Source: Eubacterium sp.
Lineage (GTDB): Bacteria > Bacillota > Clostridia > Lachnospirales > Lachnospiraceae
NCBI GenBank assembly: GCA_017634475.1
Contig: JAGBNH010000073.1
Coordinates: 1 to 62,998, forward strand
Direction of reading: 5' to 3'
DNA: 62,998 nt
The notes under the pieces are model-generated. The model saw only the letters and a program-made list of their open reading frames with translations. It searched no databases and was not told the DNA's origin. Of the stretch, positions 17,907-28,014 are shown one piece after another. Each line of letters opens with the position of its first letter. The first letter of the stretch is position 1. Both the position numbers and the translations under genes were made by a program.

Positions 17907-20312
17907 TTATTTCATTACTACAACGATCTCATTCTCATCCTTCAGGTCTGCTGCCGGGATGTAGTTATCGCTGTACTCTGTACCGTTCACGGTCATGGAA
18001 GCAACACCGGATTCGGAACCGTTGGGGTTCTTAACAACGATGTGCAGCTTCTTACCGCGGAACAGCTTGCAGATCTCGAATTCCTTCCACTCTTTGGATA
18101 CGGAAGGAGCGATCCGAAGTCCGTAGAAGTCCGGACGCATACCCAGGATACCTTCTACGCAGCCAACCATAACGGTGGATGCGGTACCGGTAAGCCAGTG
18201 TACGTGAGAACGTCCGTGGTGCGGGCTGTCCTTACCCTCGGTAAACTGTCCGTGTGAATACGGCTCCAGCTTACGGATCTCAGCCTTGTCATTCATGGAA
18301 GCCGGTGAAGACTCCTTGAAGTACTGGAATGCACGGTCACCATGGCCGCGAAGCGCTTCAGCCAGGATGATCCAGCCCTGAGGCTGTGAGAAAATACCTG
18401 CATTTTCCTTGGTGCATGCGTTAAAGAGGAGCATCAGAGCGCCGTCAAATGCATGTTCACGATAAGGCGGATACATTACCATACAACCATAGTCAGTATT
18501 CAGCTCACGGTTAACGCTGTCCAGTGCAAGGTCTGCCTGTTCAGGCGTAGCCAGACCGGAGATAACTGCCCAGCTCTGGGGATTCAGCCACATGGAAGCT
18601 TCCGGATCGGTACGCTGACCGATGACCATACCATCCTCCTTGAATCCACGGATGAAACGATCCTCGTTCCAGCAAAGCTTCTGCAGTGTATCATACAGCT
18701 TCGGCTGAACATCATCCAGATAAGCCAGATAAACCTCATCCTTCTTGTATTCCGCAAACTCACGGATCACCGTCATGGCATAATACAGCTGGAATGCCAC
18801 GAAGGTAGACTCGCCCTGCTTACCGAGACGGAGGCAGTCATTCCAGTCTGCATGCAGACCGGCCGGCATGCCGTGGGGTCCGAGACGGTTCATGGAGAAG
18901 TCGATGGCTCTCTTCAGATGGTCGTAAACCGAACCCTCATCCTTGTTTGCGTAAAGGATAACCTCGTCGATGAAGTCCAGATTTCCGGACTCAGCGATAT
19001 ATTTGTAAATGGTGGGGAACAGCCACAGCGCATCATCTGCACGATATGCCGGGTGACCTGTCTCCTTCACATAGGATGCATCATCCGGTGTATCCTCATG
19101 TCCTGCATTGTGTGTGAACTTAACCAGCGGAAGTCCGCCGCCGTTGTCCACCTGCGCGGAAAGCATGAAACGGATCTTCTCCACTGCCATTTCCGGTGCC
19201 AGATGGATCACACCCTGGATATCCTGTACGGTATCGCGATAGCCGTAGCCGTTACGAAGTCCGCAGTAGATAAAGGATGCCGCACGGGACCAGATAAAGG
19301 TCATGAAGCAGTTAAATGCATTCCATGTATTGATCATGGCGTTGAACTCCTGGCTCGGAGTCTTTACCTGGAAATGAGACAGCTTCTCATGCCAGTAGCC
19401 GATCAGGGTCTCCAGCTCTGCAGAAACCTTTGCCCCTACATTTGCATAGGACTTGATCACTGCATCCGCTTCCTTATCTTCCTTCATGCCTACCAGGAAG
19501 GCAATCTCCTTCTCCTCACCGGGCTGAAGGGTGATCTTGGTGGAAAGGGCGCCGCAACCGTTGGCATTGTAGTTCAGCTTATTACCGAGGTCGCCGTTCT
19601 CAACGCCCACCGGATTTCCATAGCCGTGATACAGTCCCAGGAATTCTTCCCTGTCGCCGCAGTAGGAGGAAATATCACTTCCTGCCATACCGAAGAACTT
19701 GCACTGTACTACGCTGCCGTTAACTGCTGCTTCCTTCTTTACAAATTCATTTACCACCTGCTTGATGCGGTTCTCGCAGAAATAAGTTCTGGTGATAAAC
19801 AGAGTATACTGCAGGTTCACCTGATCCTGCTCATAATTGGTCTCATTGGTGAATTCACCGTAACCGGTCACGGTAAGATTTCTTACCTTATCGGAATTGT
19901 TCTTTACCTTCAGTGCCCATACTTCATGTGTCGCGTCCAGAGGAACATAATAAAGCACTTCGGAACGAATCCCGGCATAATCCGTCTCCATCTTCGTATA
20001 CGCTGTACCGTGACGCACAACGTTCTTATACTCGGACAGATCCTTTCCTACCGGCTGCCAGGATGCTGACCAGTAGTCCTTCGACTCGTCATCCCGGATA
20101 TAGATATAACGGCCGGGCTGGTCGAACTGATTGAACACATACCGGAGGATACGTCCGTTTGCTCCCGATTTTGCGAAGCTGTAGCCGCCGGCATTGTTGG
20201 ATACGATAGCGCCATACTCCGGGGAACCAAGATAATTGGCCCAGGGAGCCGGGGTATCCGGACGCTCGATCACATACTCCTTCTTCTCCTCATCAAAGAA
20301 TCCATAGCGCAT
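17907..20312 (-). CDS. GH94 glycoside phosphorylase (cellobiose/diacetylchitobiose phosphorylase-like)
   Basis: The 801-residue enzyme begins MRYGFFDEEKKEYVI, which is typical of GH94, and carries the catalytic-acid region HADWNDCLRLG. Other family segments are GYGYRDTVQD and HWLTGTASTV near the C-terminus. GH94 enzymes split beta-linked disaccharides with phosphate to give a sugar 1-phosphate plus a free sugar in the cytoplasm. Length fits both cellobiose and N,N'-diacetylchitobiose phosphorylases. Choosing between them needs a phylogeny. ATG at 20312 follows AAAGGAG; the longer open frame runs into the pnp terminator. Confidence 0.85.
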   Translation of the reverse strand: MRYGFFDEEKKEYVIERPDTPAPWANYLGSPEYGAIVSNNAGGYSFAKSGANGRILRYVFNQFDQPGRYIYIRDDESKDYWSASWQPVGKDLSEYKNVVRHGTAYTKMETDYAGIRSEVLYYVPLDATHEVWALKVKNNSDKVRNLTVTGYGEFTNETNYEQDQVNLQYTLFITRTYFCENRIKQVVNEFVKKEAAVNGSVVQCKFFGMAGSDISSYCGDREEFLGLYHGYGNPVGVENGDLGNKLNYNANGCGALSTKITLQPGEEKEIAFLVGMKEDKEADAVIKSYANVGAKVSAELETLIGYWHEKLSHFQVKTPSQEFNAMINTWNAFNCFMTFIWSRAASFIYCGLRNGYGYRDTVQDIQGVIHLAPEMAVEKIRFMLSAQVDNGGGLPLVKFTHNAGHEDTPDDASYVKETGHPAYRADDALWLFPTIYKYIAESGNLDFIDEVILYANKDEGSVYDHLKRAIDFSMNRLGPHGMPAGLHADWNDCLRLGKQGESTFVAFQLYYAMTVIREFAEYKKDEVYLAYLDDVQPKLYDTLQKLCWNEDRFIRGFKEDGMVIGQRTDPEASMWLNPQSWAVISGLATPEQADLALDSVNRELNTDYGCMVMYPPYREHAFDGALMLLFNACTKENAGIFSQPQGWIILAEALRGHGDRAFQYFKESSPASMNDKAEIRKLEPYSHGQFTEGKDSPHHGRSHVHWLTGTASTVMVGCVEGILGMRPDFYGLRIAPSVSKEWKEFEICKLFRGKKLHIVVKNPNGSESGVASMTVNGTEYSDNYIPAADLKDENEIVVVMK

Positions 20313-20347
20313 AAACAGTAACTCCTTTTTATACATTTTATTTTCTC

Positions 20348-20371
20348 CGGGGCCGTATCCGGCCCCGGAAC
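20348..20371 (-). terminator. Hairpin after pnp
   Basis: TCCGGGGCCG and CGGCCCCGGA form a 10-bp stem around TATC between the pnp stop and the GH94 gene. The 3' flank is A-rich, not T-rich, so it may stabilise or process the RNA instead of terminating transcription. Confidence 0.5.
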
Positions 20372-20379
20372 AGGGTTCA

Positions 20380-22464
20380 TTATTTATCTGCATCCTTAAG
20401 GCTCAGGCTGATCTTACCCATATCGATACCCAGCACCTTAACCCGGACTACATCACCGATATTTACCACATCCTCCACCTTCTCCACACGATGCGGAGCC
20501 AGCTTGGAAATGTGGATCATTCCGTCCTTGTTCGGTGTGATCTGTACGAATGCACCGAAGGGCATGATGCGGACAACCTGTCCTTCATAGGTCTTTCCTA
20601 CTTCGATGGGATCTACGATAGCGTGGATCATCTTCAGGGCATTGTCGATACCCTCCTGCTCTACGCCGCAGATATCGATCCGTCCGGAATCATCGATATC
20701 GATCTTAACGCCTGTAACCTCGATGATGCTGTTGATGGTCTTACCCTTCTGTCCGATGACCTCACCGATCTTGTCCGGATCGATGTTCATGGATACGATC
20801 TTCGGAGCATAAGCGGAAAGCTGCTTTCTGGGTTCGGGAATAGCCTTTAGCATAACCTCGTTCAGGATATACATACGGGCTTCTCTTGTCCGTGCGATAG
20901 CTTCGCGGATGATGTCGTTGGTCAGACCGTGGATCTTGATATCCATCTGGATCGCGGTAATACCCTTCTCTGTACCGGCAACCTTGAAGTCCATGTCGCC
21001 GAAGAAGTCCTCAAGTCCCTGAATATCGGTAAGAACGATGTAATCATCATCTGTCTCGCCTGTTACCAGACCGCAGGAGATACCTGCTACCGGAGCCTTG
21101 ATGGGCACGCCTGCTGCCATAAGGGACATACAGGATGCACAGGTAGATGCCATGGATGTGGATCCGTTGGACTCAAAGGTCTCGGATACGGCACGGATGG
21201 CATAGGGGAACTCTTCCTCGGACGGAAGTACCGGAAGAAGGGCTCTCTCTGCAAGAGCACCATGGCCGATCTCACGACGTCCGGGGCCGCGGGAAACTCT
21301 GGTCTCACCTACGGAGTAGGACGGGAAATTATAGTGGTGCATATATCTCTTTGTTACAACGGTAGAATCCAGTCCGTCGATCTTCTGTGCCTCGGAAAGA
21401 GGAGCAAGAGTCACGATGTCGCAGATCTGTGTCTGTCCGCGGGTGAACATGGAGGAACCATGTACTCTGGGGATCAGATCAACCTCAGCTGCAAGAGGAC
21501 GGATCTGGTTGATGGCGCGGCCATCCGGACGCTTGTGATCCTTCAAGATCATCTTACGAACGGTCTTCTTCTGGTACTGATACAGTGCATCGCCCAGAAG
21601 GCCCAGCCACTCTTCATTATCTGCAAATGCCTCAGTCATCTTGGCCTTGATATCGTCGATATTCTTCTCTCTGGTCTGCTTATCGTCTGTGAAGACAGCA
21701 ACCTCCATCTCTTCCGGCGGAACAACTTCCTTCATTGCTGCAAAAAGCTCCTCCGGGATCGCATAGCTGTTATAGCTGTGCTTCGGCTTGCCACACTCTG
21801 CAACGATCTTGTCGATGAAAGCGATCACTTCCTGGTTTACCTTGTGTGCTGCGAAGATAGCTTCCAGCATCTTATCCTCAGGCACTTCATTTGCACCGGC
21901 CTCGATCATGATCACCTTCTCGCGGGTAGAAGCAACGGTGAGCTTCAGATCGGAGTTCATGTTCATGGTGGAGTTAGGGTTGAAGATCAGATCTCCGTTT
22001 ACCAGACCAACCTGTGTGGTTGCGCAGGGGCCGTCAAAGGGGATATCCGAGATGGATACTGCGATAGCTGTACCAAGCATAGCGGTAAGCTCAGGCGCAC
22101 ACTCGGGATCTACGGAAAGCACCAGGTTCTCCAGGGTTACATCATTCCGGTAATCCTTGGGGAACAGGGGACGCATGGGACGATCGATGACACGATCAGT
22201 AAGAATTGCGTTCTCGGAAGGTTTAGACTCACGCTTGTTGAATCCTCCGGGGATCTTGCCAACAGCGTACATTTTCTCACTGTACTCTACGGAAAGCGGG
22301 AAGAAATCGATTCCCTCTCTCGGCTCCTTGGATGCGGTAGCTGTAGAGAGCACCACCGTATCACCATAATGAATCAGCACGGCACCATTTGCCTGCTTCG
22401 CCACACGATCCACATCCACGCGGAGTGTACGTCCGGCAAGTTCCATTTCAAACGTCTTGTACAT
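20380..22464 (-). CDS. pnp: Polyribonucleotide nucleotidyltransferase (PNPase)
   Basis: The 694-residue phosphorolytic 3'-5' exoribonuclease has two RNase PH domains, the second containing GPGRREIGHGALAERAL. These are followed by a KH domain (IGEVIGQKGKTINSI) and an S1 domain (GQVVRIMPFGAFVQITPNKDGMIHIS). ATG at 22464 has a strong AGGAGAAAG site; the track frame starts six codons earlier without one. rpsO, its usual neighbour, lies about 2.5 kb away with aroE-aroK and an acyltransferase between. Confidence 0.97.
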   Translation of the reverse strand: MYKTFEMELAGRTLRVDVDRVAKQANGAVLIHYGDTVVLSTATASKEPREGIDFFPLSVEYSEKMYAVGKIPGGFNKRESKPSENAILTDRVIDRPMRPLFPKDYRNDVTLENLVLSVDPECAPELTAMLGTAIAVSISDIPFDGPCATTQVGLVNGDLIFNPNSTMNMNSDLKLTVASTREKVIMIEAGANEVPEDKMLEAIFAAHKVNQEVIAFIDKIVAECGKPKHSYNSYAIPEELFAAMKEVVPPEEMEVAVFTDDKQTREKNIDDIKAKMTEAFADNEEWLGLLGDALYQYQKKTVRKMILKDHKRPDGRAINQIRPLAAEVDLIPRVHGSSMFTRGQTQICDIVTLAPLSEAQKIDGLDSTVVTKRYMHHYNFPSYSVGETRVSRGPGRREIGHGALAERALLPVLPSEEEFPYAIRAVSETFESNGSTSMASTCASCMSLMAAGVPIKAPVAGISCGLVTGETDDDYIVLTDIQGLEDFFGDMDFKVAGTEKGITAIQMDIKIHGLTNDIIREAIARTREARMYILNEVMLKAIPEPRKQLSAYAPKIVSMNIDPDKIGEVIGQKGKTINSIIEVTGVKIDIDDSGRIDICGVEQEGIDNALKMIHAIVDPIEVGKTYEGQVVRIMPFGAFVQITPNKDGMIHISKLAPHRVEKVEDVVNIGDVVRVKVLGIDMGKISLSLKDADK

Positions 22465-22589
22465 ATCTTTCTCCTTTAGCATATATTCTGACTGTCATGA
22501 CAAGGGGCCGAAACCACTGAACAAAGGACTCGGGATCCGCCAATCCTTTCTTCAGAAGTCTCGGGTACACCTTGAGAACAATCTTTAAC

Positions 22590-22618
22590 AGTTTACCATA
22601 ATCGCCCTCTTCATTCAA
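22590..22618 (-). promoter_or_regulatory. Probable pnp promoter
   Basis: TTGAAT (22613-22618) and TAAACT (22590-22595) are spaced by 17 bases. The leader to the ATG is about 120 bases long, which would leave room for the leader-based self-control known for pnp in other bacteria. That control is inferred only. Confidence 0.5.
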
Positions 22619-22658
22619 GGCATATTTCCGAAATAACCCCGCTAAAAATCTGCTAAAT

Positions 22659-23171
22659 TTACCAGGATTTTTCTACTCTTTTCACCACTTCACCCTGTTC
22701 GTTCACATACCCTACGACCCTCGCCGGGACTCCCTCCACCAGGGCGTAATCCGGCACATCATGGGTCACCACCGAACCTGCAGCCACCATGGAAAACCGT
22801 CCCAGGGTATTCCCGCAGACGATGGTGGCGTTGGCGCCGATGCTGGCCCCTTCCTTCACCAGAGTCTTCTTATAGTTTTCGTGCCCCTTGGGAAATCTTG
22901 CCCGGGGCGTCAGATCATTGGTAAATACACAGGAAGGCCCGCAGAACACCCCATCCTCCAGGGTAACTCCCTCATAGATGGAAACATTATTCTGGATCTT
23001 GCAGTTATTCCCGATCTTTACCCGGTTGGCTACATTCACATTCTGTCCCAGGGAGCAGTTCTCTCCGATCTCGGCTCCGCTCTGGATGTGACAGAAATAC
23101 CAGATCTTCGTTCCGTCACCGATCACTGCACCTTCATCCACATAGCTGCTTTCATGCTTGAAATATGACAT
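22659..23171 (-). CDS. Left-handed beta-helix acyltransferase (WbpD/WlbB-like N-acetyltransferase)
   Basis: The 170-residue protein is built of hexapeptide repeats (IGDGTKIW, IGENCSLGQN, IGNNCKIQNN, IGANATIVCGN). It resembles N-acetyltransferases that act on amino-sugar nucleotides for surface polysaccharides. ARFPKGHENYKKTLVKEGASIGAN and VPARVVGYV are typical of the WbpD subgroup. No other sugar-nucleotide genes are nearby, so its pathway is not given by context. ATG follows GGAAAGG. Confidence 0.75.
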   Translation of the reverse strand: MSYFKHESSYVDEGAVIGDGTKIWYFCHIQSGAEIGENCSLGQNVNVANRVKIGNNCKIQNNVSIYEGVTLEDGVFCGPSCVFTNDLTPRARFPKGHENYKKTLVKEGASIGANATIVCGNTLGRFSMVAAGSVVTHDVPDYALVEGVPARVVGYVNEQGEVVKRVEKSW

Positions 23172-23218
23172 AGTGTACGCCTTTCCGCCTATTGCACTTT
23201 AGTTTATCATCAGGACCA

Positions 23219-23333
23219 TGGGATTCTTCCTTCCCTGCCCGTACTCGCTGCCGCGAGCACGGCACCGGAAGGCTATGCACTGTCCTCAGAATGACAGAAT
23301 GTCTGTCATCCTGAGCCGCAGGCGAAGGATCCC
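23219..23333. repeat. Head-to-head hairpin repeat pair, one with a long loop
   Basis: The left copy (ATTCT/AGAAT ends) has a loop of about 60 bases containing palindromic DNA and GGAAGGCTATGCA, which it shares with the copy at 24770-24863. The right inverted copy has ATCCT/AGGAT ends and a GCC/GGC inner stem. The conserved TGACAGA and TCTGTCA heads face each other. Confidence 0.8.
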
Positions 23334-23358
23334 CTGGTTTTCCACTGAAATCATCGAT

Positions 23359-24723
23359 CTATTTTGAAATCTCTGCTGCTATCATCTCAACGGTCTTTCC
23401 ATCCACCGTGACCACCCGGTCTGCTGCCGCATCATAGGAAGCTCTGCGGGTCTCCAGCATGGTATGGATCTTCTGTCTCAGAGCCTCTTCTCCCCCGGCG
23501 TCCAGCAAGGGCCTGTTTCTGTCACTCTTCACCCGGTCAAATGTGGTTTTCTCCGACGCCTGGAGCCAGATCACCTGCCCCGCGTCCTTCATCAGTTCCC
23601 GGTTTTCCTTCCGTAGGACTGCTCCTCCTCCGGTGGCGATCACCGTATGCACCGCCGTATCCCTGAGCTTCCGAAGGCAGGCAGTTTCCAGCTCCCGGAA
23701 GCCCGCTTCTCCTCTCTCCTCGAATATCTTCCGGATGGTACAGCCCATCTCCTGCTCGATCAGCGCGTCCATATCCAGGAAATCCATACCCTGTTCCTCT
23801 GCAAGCTTGCGACCCACCGTGGATTTGCCGCAGCCCATATAGCCCACAAGAAGCACATTTTCACCATACAGCCGGCGTTCCAGCTTCATCCTCACCCGCT
23901 GAACCAGATCCTCGCCGATGGTCTCTCCGGTCCAGAGCTCATATGCGATGACTCCCTGATATAACAGCATGGAGAGTCCGTTATCCCCCGGGATACCCAT
24001 TTCCCGAAGCAGCTTCAGGAAGGGAGTGACCGCAGGATTATAGACCAGGTCATAACCGTAGATCGCCTTTTTATAAAACGCCCGGTCCTCGATCAGCAGT
24101 CCGTCACCTTCATGAAGTCCCAGGGAAGTGCACTGGATCATCACTGTGGGCTTCTCCGGCACCAGCTGATACTCCTCCTTGGAGAGGGGGATCATCTTCC
24201 CTTCCGGGAAATGTGCCAGCAGATCCTCTGCCAGGGCCTGCGCCTTTTCTTTCGTGCGGTTGATCAGATAGACAGACTCTGCCCGTTCCGTAAGGGCAAG
24301 CACGCAGACTGCCCGGGACGCCCCGCCCGCACCGAGGACCACCACCTGTTTTCCTTCCAGGGTAACGCCCTTTGTGCGAAGAGATCTTCCAAGTCCCGGC
24401 ATATCCGTATTGTAGCCCTTATATCCGCCGTCTACACGGACCAGGGTATTTACCGCGCCGATGGCCTCAGCTGCGGGATCGATCTCCACCAGCGCCGGGA
24501 TCACCCCAAGCTTATGTGGAACCGTCACATTCATTCCCCGGATGCCCAGGTGATATGCGCCGCGTACAGCCTCCACCGGATCCTCTTCCACCGGGAATGC
24601 AACATAGACCATATCCCGCCCCAGTTCTTCGGAGAGGGTATTATGGATCTCGGGAGACATGGTATGCCGGACCGGATTTCCCATCAGGCCGAGCAGTTCG
24701 GTTTTGCCGGATATTTTCATCAT
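23359..24723 (-). CDS. aroE-aroK: Fused shikimate dehydrogenase-shikimate kinase
   Basis: The 454-residue protein joins two consecutive shikimate-pathway enzymes. Residues 1 to about 285 are AroE, with MNVTVPHK containing the catalytic Lys at 71, YNTDMPG and the NADP-binding VVLGAGGASRAV. Residues about 288-454 are AroK, with P-loop GYMGCGKST at 294-302, DMDALIE and IATGGGAVLR. The order is dehydrogenase then kinase, so shikimate could pass directly from one active site to the next enzyme. ATG follows GAGGAAGAA. No other aro gene is in the window; the product feeds chorismate to the trp operon. Confidence 0.93.
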   Translation of the reverse strand: MMKISGKTELLGLMGNPVRHTMSPEIHNTLSEELGRDMVYVAFPVEEDPVEAVRGAYHLGIRGMNVTVPHKLGVIPALVEIDPAAEAIGAVNTLVRVDGGYKGYNTDMPGLGRSLRTKGVTLEGKQVVVLGAGGASRAVCVLALTERAESVYLINRTKEKAQALAEDLLAHFPEGKMIPLSKEEYQLVPEKPTVMIQCTSLGLHEGDGLLIEDRAFYKKAIYGYDLVYNPAVTPFLKLLREMGIPGDNGLSMLLYQGVIAYELWTGETIGEDLVQRVRMKLERRLYGENVLLVGYMGCGKSTVGRKLAEEQGMDFLDMDALIEQEMGCTIRKIFEERGEAGFRELETACLRKLRDTAVHTVIATGGGAVLRKENRELMKDAGQVIWLQASEKTTFDRVKSDRNRPLLDAGGEEALRQKIHTMLETRRASYDAAADRVVTVDGKTVEMIAAEISK

Positions 24724-24769
24724 TTCTTCCTCACATAGATTGTTTTATGCCTGTAACAGCAAAAACCAC

Positions 24770-24863
24770 AGGATTCTTCGCTTCCTGCTAACATCTTCCG
24801 GAGACTCGCTCGCATTCGCGAGCATAGCTCCGGAAGGCTATGCAGTATGCTCAGAATGACACC
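24770..24863. repeat. Long-loop hairpin repeat copy
   Basis: The ends ATTCTTCGC and GCTCAGAATGACA are those of the short repeat. The loop holds a nested palindrome (CTTCCGGAG/CTCCGGAAG around GCTCGC/GCGAGC). It fills most of the gap between aroE-aroK and the rpsO terminator. Confidence 0.85.
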
Positions 24864-24877
24864 TCGAATAATCACAA

Positions 24878-24902
24878 AAAGCAGCGGGGATCCCGCTGCT
24901 TT
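24878..24902 (-). terminator. rpsO terminator
   Basis: An 11-bp perfect stem AAAGCAGCGGG/CCCGCTGCTTT is followed by TTTTTG-type sequence in the minus direction, just past the rpsO stop. Confidence 0.9.
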
Positions 24903-24920
24903 CTGTAAGGCTGTATCCGA

Positions 24921-25187
24921 TTATTTTCTCAGACCAAGCTTCTGAACGATAGCTCTGTAGCGCTCGATATCCTTTGTCTTCAGGTATGCCAGCATGTTAC
25001 GACGCTGACCAACCATCTTCAGAAGTCCGCGGCGGGAATGATGATCATGGGTATGAACCTTGAAGTGCTCATTCAGATCATTGATCCGTGCGGTAAGAAG
25101 TGCGATCTGTACTTCCGGTGAACCTGTATCACCGCTTCCGTTGCCATAGGTTGCTACGATTTCTGCTTTCTGTTCTTTGGTAATCAT
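24921..25187 (-). CDS. rpsO: 30S ribosomal protein S15
   Basis: The 88-residue protein matches S15, including [35 protein letters not shown] and [10 protein letters not shown]. It binds the central domain of 16S rRNA early in 30S assembly. ATG at 25187 is chosen because GGAGGAATC lies just before it; the open frame runs five codons further. It has its own promoter and a strong terminator, so it appears monocistronic. Confidence 0.97.
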   Translation of the reverse strand: MITKEQKAEIVATYGNGSGDTGSPEVQIALLTARINDLNEHFKVHTHDHHSRRGLLKMVGQRRNMLAYLKTKDIERYRAIVQKLGLRK

Positions 25188-25202
25188 TTTTGATTCCTCC
25201 AT

Positions 25203-25271
25203 ATGATAATTATTCGCTTTTCACCGGGCAAAGGTCGGAGATTCCGTAAGCTCAGTGAAAGTACCTACGTG
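25203..25271 (-). promoter_or_regulatory. Possible S15-binding leader of rpsO
   Basis: Between the promoter and the ribosome binding site, TTTCAC and GTGAAAA can pair around an inner CGGA/TCCG hairpin. S15 represses its own mRNA through leader structures in several bacteria. The match here is structural plausibility only. Confidence 0.35.
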
Positions 25272-25300
25272 ATGATAACAAATCCCAAAGGGAAATGCAA
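25272..25300 (-). promoter_or_regulatory. rpsO promoter
   Basis: TTGCAT (25295-25300) and TATCAT (25272-25277) are separated by 17 bases, about 85 bases upstream of the rpsO ATG. Confidence 0.7.
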
Positions 25301-25375
25301 GCATTTCTTGGCGAAACTCGCGATCACTTCCGGTCATCACAGTTCCGCCCCACATTTCCCAGATGCAGCTTCCGG

Positions 25376-27943
25376 TTACTCCCGGCCTGTATAGGTGAAA
25401 TCCTTCTCCTCAATAGCCTTCTTTACAGCCGCTTCATCGAATTCACCGGACAGCTTCATCACCGCCGTCTTCTTCTCGTGGCTGGCGGTCGCCTCTTCCA
25501 CAAAGGGCAGCGCTTCAAGAGCTTTCTTCACGGACATCTCGCAGTGTCCGCACATCATTCCATCAATCTTAACCGTTACTTCCATTGTCTTCTTCCTTTC
25601 TGTCTTCTTCCTATTCCATTCTCCGAGCAATGCCTCCGGGAGCTCCTTCAGTTTCGGGGCTTTATCTCTGTCACCCTGTCCGGGCTTCATGAGGTTTAAC
25701 CGCAGGGCGTTCATGCATACCGTAAAGCTGGAGAGACACATGGCCATTGCCCCGTACATGGGCTTCATGGCCAGACCAAAGAGTCCCGCCGCAAGAGGGA
25801 TGCAGATCAGGTTATAGAAAAATGCCCAGAACAGATTCTCATGAATGTTCCGCAGGGTATTCCTGCTGATCCGGATGGCTGCCGCCACATCGGAAAGGGA
25901 GCTGTTCATCAGCACCACATCCGCACTGTCCACAGCCACATCCGTACCGGCTCCGATGGCGATCCCCATGTCCGCCCGGGTTAGGGCCGGAGCATCATTG
26001 ATCCCGTCACCTACCATAGTAACCCTTCCATGGTTCTTTAGCAAGCGGATAATTTTCTCTTTTTCCTCCGGAAGCACCTCTGCAGCCACCTCATCTACAC
26101 CAGCCTCGACACCGATGGCCTCGGCTGTCCTTCTGTGATCCCCGGTGACCATGATCACCCGGAGTCCCAGACCTTTAAGCTCACGAACCGCTTTCACCGA
26201 ATCCGGCCGAAGGGCATCTGCCACAGCGATAACACCCAGCAGCCGTTCATCCTCGGCAAAGAAGATCGGCGTCTTTCCCTGGGTCGCCAGCTGTTCCGCC
26301 TGTTTCTGTATCCCGGCAGGAAGCGCAGCCTGTTCCCGGATAAAGACGGCGTTTCCGCCTCGAAGATGCTTCTCCCCACGCTTACCGGACAGACCGTGTC
26401 CCGCGTGTTCCTTAAAGTCCGTGATCTTCTCCAGATCACAGCTATCCTTACCGCAGGAGCTTACGATGGCCTTTGCCAGAGGATGGGTACTCCACCGTTC
26501 CAGAGAGACTGCCGCATCCGTAAGTTCACTCTCCGAAACGCCTTCTGCAGGCAGGATATCCGTCACCACCGGTTCCCCCGTGGTAAGGGTTCCGGTTTTA
26601 TCCAACACCAGGATCTGGGACCTTCCCACATTTTCAAGGGCTTCCCCGGTCTTAAACAGGATCCCGTGCCGCGCACCCACGCCGTTTCCTACCATGACCG
26701 CCACCGGAGTGGCAAGCCCCAGGGCGCAGGGGCAGGAAATCACCAGCACGCAGATCCCGCGAGCCAGCGCATCACCGAACTCCGCTCCCGTCAGCATCCA
26801 GCCGATCACCGTGATCACCGCCAGCCCTATCACTACCGGTACAAAGATGCCGGACACCTTGTCCGCGATCCGCTGTGTCGGCGCCTTGGTGGCCGCCGCG
26901 TCGGATACCAGCCGGACGATCTGGGATAAGGTCGTATCCCGGCCTACCCTGACGGCTTCGCAGGTAAGGGCGCCGGACAGGTTCACCGTTGCAGCGCTGA
27001 GCCGGTCTCCCACGGTTTTATCCACCGGAATGGATTCCCCCGTCAGCATGGACTCATCCACTGCTCCGTTCCCGGAAAGCACCACGCCATCCACCGGGAT
27101 CCGGTCCCCCGGCCGAAGAAGGAAGGTATCTCCCACCCGGACCTCCGCCACCGGAACCGTAACCTCAGCTCCGTCCCGAAGCAGCACCGCCGTCTCGGGG
27201 GCCAGACTGAGGAGACTCTTCAAAGCATCGGTGGTCTTCCCCTTGGAAAGGGATTCCAGAAGCTTCCCCAAAGTGATGAGGGCAGGGATCATGGCTGCAG
27301 ACTCAAAATACAGCTGGTTATGATAGAGCTCCATGATCTCGGATTCCGGAGCACTCGTGAGCCGGAACAGGATATACACCGACCAGCCAAAGGATATGGA
27401 GGATCCCAGGGCTACCAGCGTATCCATATTGGGAGCGCCGTGAAACAGTGACCGGAAGCCGTTGATAAAGAATTTCTGATTGATGATCATCACCACTGCA
27501 GAAAGCAGCAGTTGAGTCAGACCAAGGGCAACATGGTTCCCCTTAAGGAAACCCGGCAGGGGCCATCCCCACATGCCTGCGCCCATGGTAATATACATGA
27601 GGATCAGGAGGATCAGCACCGAGGAAATGAGGCGTCTTCTCAGGATCGGCGTCTCCCTGTCCTTCAGGGCGTCCTTCTCCGCAGCAAAGAGCTGATCTCC
27701 GGCATTTCCGGCAGATACAGACCGGGGGCTCTGGCCATCCGTTCCTGTCTTCAACGCAGCGCCGTAGCCTGCTGCTTCCACCGCCCGGATCACTTCTTCC
27801 GGAGAAACATTTCCTTCCACCCCCATGGAATTGGTAAGCAGACTTACGGATACCGAAGTCACCCCCGGAAGCTTCGTCACTGCCTTCTCCACGCGGGTCT
27901 GGCATGCCGCACAGCTCATGCCGGTTACGATATATTGCTCCAT
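25376..27943 (-). CDS. copA: Copper-exporting P1B-type ATPase with heavy-metal domains at both ends
   Basis: The 855-residue protein starts with a heavy-metal-associated domain (GMSCAAC at residues 8-14). It then has eight membrane helices with the copper-site motif [11 protein letters not shown], phosphorylation site DKTGT, TGD and [20 protein letters not shown] motifs. After the last helices a second domain with GMMCGHC closes the protein and looks like a CopZ chaperone. It would export Cu+ from the cytoplasm. ATG at 27943 has an AAGGAGGA site; the frame extends 15 codons upstream without one. An internal ATG at 25585 with AGGAAG could also give free CopZ. Confidence 0.93.
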   Translation of the reverse strand: MEQYIVTGMSCAACQTRVEKAVTKLPGVTSVSVSLLTNSMGVEGNVSPEEVIRAVEAAGYGAALKTGTDGQSPRSVSAGNAGDQLFAAEKDALKDRETPILRRRLISSVLILLILMYITMGAGMWGWPLPGFLKGNHVALGLTQLLLSAVVMIINQKFFINGFRSLFHGAPNMDTLVALGSSISFGWSVYILFRLTSAPESEIMELYHNQLYFESAAMIPALITLGKLLESLSKGKTTDALKSLLSLAPETAVLLRDGAEVTVPVAEVRVGDTFLLRPGDRIPVDGVVLSGNGAVDESMLTGESIPVDKTVGDRLSAATVNLSGALTCEAVRVGRDTTLSQIVRLVSDAAATKAPTQRIADKVSGIFVPVVIGLAVITVIGWMLTGAEFGDALARGICVLVISCPCALGLATPVAVMVGNGVGARHGILFKTGEALENVGRSQILVLDKTGTLTTGEPVVTDILPAEGVSESELTDAAVSLERWSTHPLAKAIVSSCGKDSCDLEKITDFKEHAGHGLSGKRGEKHLRGGNAVFIREQAALPAGIQKQAEQLATQGKTPIFFAEDERLLGVIAVADALRPDSVKAVRELKGLGLRVIMVTGDHRRTAEAIGVEAGVDEVAAEVLPEEKEKIIRLLKNHGRVTMVGDGINDAPALTRADMGIAIGAGTDVAVDSADVVLMNSSLSDVAAAIRISRNTLRNIHENLFWAFFYNLICIPLAAGLFGLAMKPMYGAMAMCLSSFTVCMNALRLNLMKPGQGDRDKAPKLKELPEALLGEWNRKKTERKKTMEVTVKIDGMMCGHCEMSVKKALEALPFVEEATASHEKKTAVMKLSGEFDEAAVKKAIEEKDFTYTGRE

Positions 27944-28014
27944 GGCGTCCTCCTTTCCGTAAGGCCCGGTGCGATTGCGCAAGCGCATCGAACGATCCTT
28001 TTGACCCTATCATC

